Assembly: GCA_019096155.1 (NCBI GenBank)
Contig: JAHCVI010000006.1
Span: forward strand, 310,001 to 374,000
Source: Staphylotrichum longicolle
Taxonomy: Eukaryota; Ascomycota; Sordariomycetes; Sordariales; Chaetomiaceae
Direction of reading: 5' to 3'
Length of the DNA stretch: 64,000 nucleotides
A program made the position numbers and the translations under genes. Under the pieces are notes generated by a model. The model did no database searches. It was not told the origin of the DNA and was given only the letters and a program-made list of their open reading frames with translations. Below are positions 56,674 to 64,000 of the stretch, piece after piece (positions within the stretch are counted from its first letter, which is position 1; the number at the start of each line of letters is the position of its first letter).

Positions 56674-57483
56674 TCAAGCCTTGGGCTGCGGGGTGAAGCG
56701 CAGGTACGGCTTGACGGTGCGCATCTCGGGGAACAGCTTGGCGGCCTCCTCGCCCTTGACAGCGGGGTGGACGATGACTTCGTCACCAGGCACCCAGTTG
56801 ATCGGGGTGGTGATCTTGTGCTTGTCGCCAGTCTGCAGCGAGTCGATGATGCGCAGGATCTCGGCGCTGTTGCGGCCAGTCGACGCGGGGTACGAGAGGA
56901 TGGTGCGGATGGTCTTCTTGGGGTCGATGAAGAAGACGGAGCGGATCGTGAAGGCAATACCCTTCTCGTCGACGTTGGTGGTGTCCTGGTAGTCGATCCT
57001 GGCCCCAAGTGTCAGCAGCCACAACCAGTCAATGTATGCACTTCATGGCATAAACTCACATGTCGTAAAGGTAGGCGACCTTGCGCTCCTTGTCGGCGAT
57101 GATGGGGAACTTGACGAGCGAGCCAGTGACCTCGTCAATGTCCTTGATCCAGCCCTCGTGGCTGCCAAGGGTGTTGGCCGAGAGGCCGATGAGCTTGACG
57201 CCGCGCTTGTTGAACTCGGGCTCGAGGCGGGCCATCTCGCCGAGCTCGGTGGTGCACACGGGGGTGTAGTCCTCGGGGTGGGAGAACAGGATGACCCAGT
57301 TGTCGCCGATGAACTCATGGAAGTCGATGGGGCCCTGGGTGGTGTCGGCCTGGAAGTTGGGGGCAACGGTGCCCAGACGGAGGCTGAAGAAGCCGCATGT
57401 TAGAAATGGGCCAGGTTTCAATCGTGCTATCCTTGGAAATAGCTCATGAAAGGTACATACGGTGCTTGACGCTCAGAGGCCAT
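56674..57483 (-). CDS. 1-Cys peroxiredoxin (Prx6/Prx1 family)
   Basis: Exons 57483-57461, 57383-57060 and 56998-56674 give 223 aa; the first exon encodes only MASERQA plus two bases. The peroxidatic site is HPEDYTPVCTTELG with Cys51, and the conserved Arg lies in SYPASTGRN. The C-terminal domain (TPINWVPGDEVIVHP, LRFTPQPKA) marks the 1-Cys Prx6 class rather than typical 2-Cys enzymes. It reduces H2O2 and lipid hydroperoxides; fungal members work in the cytosol or mitochondria with thioredoxin or glutathione systems. No clear presequence is present, so this copy is probably cytosolic. Complete and highly conserved. Confidence 0.95.
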
Positions 57484-58956
57484 TGTGTCGGTGTTTGGGT
57501 ATCTTGGACTGGATGGTTGAAGAAGACAAGAATCACAAGAGGAGCAAGCAGCAGCAGAGACGAGACTTAAGATGGATGAGCAGAAATGTTTGGCGCCGCT
57601 GATGAGGGGTAGTGCGCAGCTTTATTTCAACAGCTGCTGATCACCTCGAGCAACCTGTCCCCAACAGCCCCTCAAAGCCCCTCAAGCCCCCCAACCTCTT
57701 GGGATTATTAAAGTCCCCTTTCGCGCAGTCTTGGCCTGTTCCGACTTTCTCCTCGAGCACAATGGCTGACAGCGGCTGGTTCCACCGTCTGCTCAGCCCA
57801 AAGCAGTGCTGCTCGACGCTTCCGGTGGGTGTCAACGCGGGGCTATCGACCCCTCCATCAGCTCAACGTGGGGTTGCCACTGCCCCTCAGTGCCTTGATT
57901 GGGATTGGCGTCGCATTGCGCGATCAGTGACGTGTGCCATTGGCCAGTTTGTCTGAGCTTCGCCATCATGTCATTTGGCGCCGGTTGTCGCAACTGCTAA
58001 GCATCCAGTGGGGGTTTTACAGCTTGACCTTGGGTGGTATTTAGGAGCAAAAGTAAAGTCAATTTGGGTTTCACGCCACAGATCGGGCATCTCGGCCCCG
58101 TCGCAAGCGCGGCTCGAGATGCAGGGCAGCAAGATGGTGGAAGTAGAATTTTGTGGAGGACGACGACGGTATCCCCATCAGGGTGGATCTGTTCGACATC
58201 ATCAGGACATCAACTCTGTGAGAACCTTGACGGATGCGCCTTGACACAAAGCTCTCGGTTGACTATCGCGACCGACTACCGCAGCTGCTAACTTCAAAGC
58301 AAGACTACACTCCCACAATGATGCCGCATCTGCCACGCTTTCTTGGGACCTAGAAAAGATCTCTCTTAGCCACAAAACATCCGTCACCTTCACGGTTGTC
58401 CCTGTTGCCTTTTCTCATCGTGATGGTATCACATGGCCGAGGATAGGCCTTGATCTAGAGGATTGCTTACCTCCGAGGACGGCTCAGGGCATGGGACTTA
58501 CCATCTAGCACCTGCGTGGTTGTACAAACTCGGGACGACCAAAAGGATGAATAGACGTCTGACACCCGGCAGAAATCCGCCGCGAGTGAGAGGTCCCAAC
58601 TCCCACTGTGCATACGGCACCACATGCCACCAGACGCAGATTCATCTCTTTCCCATCTGCGCCACGTGCTGTTAGATTGCCTTTCCCCCGTCCATGAGCC
58701 CGACTGGAAAGATGGTCCAGAGTGTCACGGAAGGTTCCGAGTTTCGGCGACTCGACACTCTCCAACGCGAAAAAGACAACCAAAACTCCAATCGCCGCTT
58801 ACAAGTTATACTTTATGTACTCAAGCAAGAGCAGCGGTATCGTACAGGGTATTTCTTGCCCAACCTCGTTGTAAACCTAGCCATATAACCATCCTCAATA
58901 CCAAGATGAGGCAAGAATAAGTAAGAGGCACCTCCTGCATCATCACCCCCCTCAGC
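57484..58956. other. Intergenic, no gene recognised
   Basis: Promoter of the leftward peroxiredoxin and 3' flank of the acyl-CoA synthetase. Nothing coding recognised. Confidence 0.5.
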
Positions 58957-60999
58957 TCAGAGCTTGACGCTCCCACCCTGCAGCGCCTTCCAGTCCTCCA
59001 CCTTAAACTTCACATACTGGTCCCCTCTCAGCCAAAACACCTCGTCGGCCCCCGTCTTGCCCGGCTCGACGCCCTCGCTCCTCAGGCTCGTCTTCTGCTG
59101 CTTATTCGTGCCCGTCGTCTGCAGCGCACCCTCCCTCACGACCCTCACAAACAGCGGCAGCGCAAACCTCGGCAGGCCGCGCCGCACGTGCTGCGCCAGG
59201 CTCCGCAGCGTCCCCTCGCTCGGCAGCCGGGCGTTCCCCAGCCCCTTGAACACGACGGCGGCGCACCCGGCGCGCCCTTCGTGGTGCGGCAGCTCCACGC
59301 CGTACACGTTGGCCTCCTGCACGTCCTCGTGCAGGCCCACGACCAGCGCCACCTCGGCCGTGGAGACGTTCTCGCTCTTCCACCGGAACGTGTCGCCGAT
59401 GCGGTCGTTGAAGAAGAGACGGTGCTCGGCGTCGCGGCGCACCACGTCGCCCGTGCGGAACCACGCGTCCCCCTTCTTGAACACGTCCCGCATGATCTTT
59501 TTGGACGTCGCGTCCTGGTCGCCGTAGTAGCCCTGGAAACGGGCCTCGACGTCCTTTGGCGGCAGGCTGAAGAGGAGCTCGCCCGGCTCGCCGAGGGCGG
59601 CGCGGTGGCAGAGGTTGGTCTTGGGGTCGCGGTGAGGCAGCTCCGTGTCGTGGTCGACGGCGACGATGGCCACGCTGCGGCCGAGCAGGAGGTTGTACAG
59701 CGAGCCGCTGCGGCCGATGGCGCCCATGCTGAAGTCGTTGCGGCTCAGATTCCACGTCGCGAAGCTGCCCTCGGTCGAGCCGTAAAACTCGGCGATCGTG
59801 TCGATGCCGAAGCGTTCTTTGAAGCGGTTCCACACGTCGGGGCGCAGGCCGTTGCCAAAGGCTACGCGCACGGCGTGCTTGCGGTCGAGGTTCTCGCCCG
59901 TGACAGGGTCGATGCGGGGCGGGGCTGAGAGCAGGTAGCGGCAGGTTTCGCCGACATACTGGATGATGTTGGCGCCGTGTTGGCGGACGTCGTCCCAGAA
60001 GTGGCTGGTGGAGAATTTGCGGCTCATGGCGAACGTGGCGCCGACCGAGAGCGTGTGAGCAAAGCCGAGCAGCATCGCCGTGCTATGGTAGAGCGGCATG
60101 GCCTGTGGGATGTTGGTTAGATTGACGAACCCCAAGCGGGTGTGCTGGGTGAACTCACCGTGTAAAACACATCGTTCTTGGTGGTGCCGACCCAGCGGGA
60201 CGTAAACCCGCCCACCACGGCAATCTTATGCCACGACACTATCGCGGCCTTGGGCAGCCCGGTCGTTCCACTCGTGTAAATGAGGATGCCCATACCCTGG
60301 CCCGAAGCTTCGCTGCGCACCTCGTCTGGAGGCCGGACAGGGTCGTGCGATAGCATCTCCAACTCGAGCTCTGGCGTGACAATCTCGAAGCTGACATCGC
60401 TCAGCTCCGACCGGACATCCTCCCCGACGTTCCCGGCGACCGTAGGGTCGATGAGGACAAGGCGAGCCGTTGCTTTCCTCACGCAATGGGCCAGAGGTTT
60501 GCTGGTCAGGTTGTAGTTGATGAGCGCCGGCACCGCTCCGAGTGACCACAGCGCAAACAAGAGGAAGACGAAGGTGTCAGTATTCTGGAAGTCCAACGCC
60601 ACCATCTCGCCCTTCCGGACGCCGCGCCGTTCCTTTAACCAGCTGGCATAGCGAAGTGTCGTGTCGTATGTCTGAGCATATGTGTAGGCCTTGTCCTCAA
60701 AGCGCAGGAAGACGCGGTTCGCAGAGGACTTGGAGGTGGCCAGGTCCTCGAGGCGGTAGAAGAAGTTGAGGCGCCCGCGCTTGGTCCACCAGAAGATCCT
60801 GGCGGCTGTCGGAGCGAGCGACGACAGCAGCTCAAGGTCGTAGAACAAGAGGGACTTGGCATTTACATATGCAGCTGCGGCAGCCAATGCCGGAACGGCC
60901 ACAGGTAGAGGCACTAATAAGGACCATGTTAGTTGAGGTTCCACCGTATGATGGGTTTAGCATTTGGCTTGCTGAGCCAAGCAACTTACGCGCAGCCAT
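58957..60999 (-). CDS. FATP/Fat1-type (very) long-chain acyl-CoA synthetase
   Basis: Exons 60999-60990 (10 nt, ATGGCTGCGC), 60913-60159 and 60102-58957 give 636 aa. A hydrophobic N-terminus (LPVAVPALAAAAAYV) is followed by the AMP-binding motif IYTSGTTGLPKA at about residue 215. Further landmarks are PLYHSTAMLLGF, YGSTEGSFATWN, the FATP signature region (DRIGDTFRWKSENVSTAEV) and LRGDQYVKF near the end. The family links CoA to long or very long fatty acids at ER, lipid-droplet or peroxisomal membranes; some fungal relatives activate secondary-metabolite side chains. The protein ends SVKL, only weakly PTS1-like. A perfect ATCAGATAA box lies 225 bp upstream. Intron 1 has a clear CTAAC branch point. 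Confidence 0.9.
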
Positions 61000-62242
61000 G
61001 TTCAGAAATTAGCCTCTCTCAAAACCAGCACTGAGATCCGCGGTGGAGAGTGCTCTCTCCAGCTGAAAAAAATGTAGAAGAGAACGGTAGTCTTGCTCAG
61101 CGTTTAGTTGCCCTTCATAGACAAGAAAGCGACGACGATGGCGAATGGAACGGAGAATTCGGAGGCAATGAACGACAGACACGCCAATCTCGCAACGCTG
61201 TTGAGCCGCGGCAGTTCCTGGATTTATCTGATCGCATCCAGGGCAACCCCGCGAGAAGCACACCACGCGGACAGGGATCAGTACTGGAGAGCCGCTAACG
61301 GAAAAGTTCCGAATCTGGGCAATGGAAGCGCGCGAGGGTCCGGGCTGGGGCTTGGAATGCGAATCCGACGGGCCGGACAACATCCCAAATCCCATGCGTG
61401 GCCATCTGGGTTGCAACATCGTGCCTCCTCTCCCCGGTGGCTGTCATGGTGAAGGCCACGGGATGCAGCGCAGCAGGTGCAGCACAGGTCGCGCAAGAGG
61501 GCATGCTGCCTCGGCTCGGTGCGTTTGGGGCTGCCAGCCAAGCAAAGCCCAGACACGACGAGCTGGTCAGTTGTGATCAATCATCGCTCGGCGGCAGGAG
61601 GATACGATCTCGGTCATGGTAGCCAGCCCTGAGATAGGATGGTACGGAGGACTGGGCGGGGCCCACCATCCATGACCCCATGGACGTCAACTGGCTTGGG
61701 AGGAACAGCTCTTGCAGGATGCCCGAAGCAGTGCTTGCAGCTTCCAAAAGGACATTCACGGGTCGCGTCAGAACTGCATCGTTTGCTCAGGCAATTGTTG
61801 CATGCAGGCGGTTTCCCCAGAAGTCGTTCAACCTCGAATGCGGCTCTGCCAGGCTTTCAAAGGGGAGTGGAAAAGGAACACCAACAAACAAAGAACCAAC
61901 AGCCCAACATGCAGCACCCGTTTCGCTTCCAGGCAGTGTGCCGCTGCTTCAAGTTGGATCGTCAGCAGTTGGACCCTGACAGGGGAGGCCCTTGCCTCGG
62001 GACGTACAGGGGCAGCCAGCGGAGCGGCAGGCGCCATGTGAAGCCGACAGGCGCCAGATCTTATCTGAGAGCGGTCATTATCACCACGTGTTGCGCTAGT
62101 CTCATTCTGGCAAATTAGAGGTGGGTTCCTGTGCATTGCATTGCAGGGGCAGCAAGCGAGACCGTGTCCAGCGTGTTCAGCGTGTCCCAGCAGCGGGAGA
62201 ACACCAGGAAATCGATGGATGGGCAACCCGCTCCGCGCCGCC
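61000..62242. other. Divergent intergenic region with one iron-type GATA box
   Basis: Lies between the leftward acyl-CoA synthetase and the rightward PIG-S gene. No gene recognised. TTATCTGAT is at 61224-61232, listed separately. Confidence 0.5.
61224..61232 (-). promoter_or_regulatory. ATCAGATAA box (SreA-type GATA site)
   Basis: Perfect ATCWGATAA match on the strand of the acyl-CoA synthetase gene, 225 bp upstream of its ATG. The PIG-S ATG is about 1 kb away on the other side. Function inferred from the motif. Confidence 0.45.
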
Positions 62243-63961
62243 ATGTCGATTCAGCAACCTGCCGATAATGGCACCGCAGACTCCCAGCCCTCGGCGACAA
62301 GTCCAGGGACGGTGACGGCAAACAACAATGAGACGCCAAAACTGAAAACTGCCCCCCCAGAGAAGCCGTCCGACATTCGACGACGCAGCCACATCATCCT
62401 CTCGTTCTGGCTGATCGTGCTGTGTCTTGGCTTGCCAATATGGTGGAAGACGACAACCATTTACAGGGCTGACCTGCCCTTACAGGAGATGCTCGACTGG
62501 GCTGACGGCAAGGTGCGCAACCATAGCCTCTTGGTCGGTTGGTGAATGCTGACAGGTCGTCCCCAGGCTTGTCGTCCAGTCTTCCCCCTGCGCATCTCCA
62601 TCCAGGCCAACACGCTGCAAGACCAAGAGGCCCAAAACCTCCTCCGACTTACCCAACATGCCCTCGACGATCTCAACGACTTCTCGGGACACCACCTGCG
62701 GCTTCAGCTGGCCCCGCCCATGGCGGCCGAGAATCACGACCGCGAGAGCGTGCTGACCATCCGTCTGCTTCCCGGCGAGACGACGACGGCCACGTTCGAC
62801 CAGTATGAGCCGGTGCTCGACATCACATACCCGCCCAACGCCATCCCCTCGCCAACTTCATCGTCGTCTTCCCTTGCCACCTACATTGCTGGCCAGCTGC
62901 GGTCGACCTTTGCTGAGGAGCAGGCCACCATCTCATACCTCCTGTCGACCAACTCGATCCCCTCGGACCATCGTCCACAAGGGCTTTCGCCGGACGTTGC
63001 CGAGTCTCTTTCGAAGCGCACTACGAGGTCACTGAAATACGCGCCGACGTACCATCTCACCTTTTCGCTGTTTACGAGCGGGCCGCTGCCGAGCAGCTGG
63101 GATATCGAGGAGGCGATCGCCGAGTATATGAAACCGGTGCTGGACGTGCTCTCGCCCATCCACAACTTTACCATTGACACCCAGGTGCAGTTATATGCGA
63201 CACCCGGGGTCCAGAACCAGGTGCTGAACAAGGAGGATCTTTCGTCCTTCATCAACGCCGCCGAGTGGCCGCTGTCGCCCTCGATTGGGGGCGCGCCAAC
63301 CATCAATTTCATCGTCTTTGTCGGCAACCAAACTATTGCCTCGCCGTCGCAAAGCCCTGGCGAGGGCGCCATCCCAGGGTCGACATCCCACTCCTGGCTG
63401 ATCCCGCAGTGGGGCACCATCTACCTCCTTCCGCTCCCCCACGACAAAACTCATGTCGATTCCTCGGCGCTCAAACAGCCCCTCCTAACCTTCACGTCGC
63501 ACCTTCTCTCCTTTACAGGGGCGCCACAATCCGGCTCCCTCCCGCTGCGCCTCTCGACGCTCGCGCGCATCCGCTCGGCCGACCTGCTCCTCCGCGCCTC
63601 CTCGACCCTCGGCTCCCTCGCGCGCCTCGCCCTCGCGCTGCCGTCCATCTCGATTCCCAGCAGCGTGGCCGACGGCGTGTCCAAGACGATCCGGCACCTG
63701 CGCCTGGCGTGTGAGACGCTGGGCGGGCCCGAGGGCCTGGCGCACGCGCGCATCGCCGAGGCCGAGGCCGAGCGGGCCTTCTTTGAGAAGAGCATGGTCG
63801 GGCAGCTCTATTTCCCCGACGAGCACAAGGTGGCCGTGTACCTGCCGCTGCTGGGGCCGGTGGCCGTTCCGTTGGTTATGGGCTTGCTGAACGAGCTGAA
63901 GGCGTGGAGGAAGCGGAGGAGGGAGGCGGCGGAGGCGGGTGCGGGGAAGAAGAAGGAGTAG
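62243..63961 (+). CDS. GPI17: GPI transamidase subunit PIG-S (Gpi17)
   Basis: Exons 62243-62512 and 62567-63961 (acceptor CCCCAG restores DGKACRPVFPLRISI) give 554 aa, the usual length. An N-terminal cytosolic tail is followed by a membrane anchor (IILSFWLIVLCLGLPIWW) and TTTIYRADLPLQEM, a large lumenal domain and a C-terminal membrane segment (YLPLLGPVAVPLVMGLLNEL) before a basic tail. The landmarks HNFTIDTQVQLYA, TINFIVFVGNQ and LIPQWGTIYLLPLP are typical of PIG-S. It is an essential part of the ER GPI-transamidase complex, which attaches GPI anchors to proteins. An in-frame ATG 24 bp upstream (62219) could also serve. Intact. Confidence 0.94.
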
Positions 63962-64000
63962 GGGAGGGAGGAAGTGGGTTCGCGTTTGCGGATTTTTATG

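Overview
The window is nuclear DNA from a filamentous ascomycete (Pezizomycotina, most likely a Sordariomycete). Reasons: GC-rich single-copy genes on both strands, introns of about 45-210 nt (mostly 50-80 nt) with GTAAGT-type donors and CTAAC/CTGAC branch points, an intron-containing tRNA, and typical families (zinc-cluster regulator, HeLo-like/NACHT/ankyrin STAND protein, RTA1 exporter, siderophore enzymes). No operons, phage or intact transposons were seen. Exon joins given below were checked by hand for reading phase.

Layout. 1-8 kb: 5' end of a non-ribosomal peptide synthetase leaving the left edge, an NTF2-like protein, a decayed GH10 xylanase, a STAND/NLR-like gene with a detached ankyrin fragment, and an orphan ORF. 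8.9-15.7 kb: a possible sterol/membrane-stress neighbourhood with a Upc2-like zinc-cluster factor, an RTA1 exporter (both frameshifted) and an intact sterol glucosyltransferase. 16-20 kb: a ferric reductase and a Ctr copper transporter, tail to tail. 21-29 kb: an AMID/FSP1-like NADH oxidoreductase, a DUF3445 haem protein and two alpha/beta hydrolases. 31-40 kb: patatin lipase, SDR, a decayed conserved-unknown gene and a second, frameshifted AMID-like oxidoreductase. 40-45 kb: a divergent pair resembling SidF (hydroxyornithine acyltransferase) and SidI (mevalonyl-CoA ligase). 45-51 kb: tRNA-Val(CAC), sulfatase and a DHA2-type MFS transporter. 51-64 kb: Ral2-like kelch/BTB protein (frameshifted), 1-Cys peroxiredoxin, FATP-type acyl-CoA synthetase and the PIG-S subunit of GPI transamidase.

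Main discovery. The 1.4-kb divergent promoter between the SidF-like and SidI-like genes holds four perfect ATCWGATAA boxes, the site of SreA-type iron-sensing GATA repressors. I found only three more in the window. They lie upstream of the two AMID-like oxidoreductases and the FATP-type acyl-CoA synthetase. About one occurrence is expected by chance in 64 kb. This supports the siderophore assignment and suggests a wider iron-controlled set that includes flavoprotein oxidoreductases and an acyl-CoA synthetase. The ligase ends in the peroxisomal signal AKL and the acyltransferase in PKL, which fits the known peroxisomal location of this branch.

Caution. Several conserved genes (zinc-cluster factor, RTA1, AMID-2, Ral2-like) carry small frameshifts, often in pairs that restore the frame. 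Either the assembly has residual indels or these loci are decaying. The long intact genes between them argue that the problem is local.
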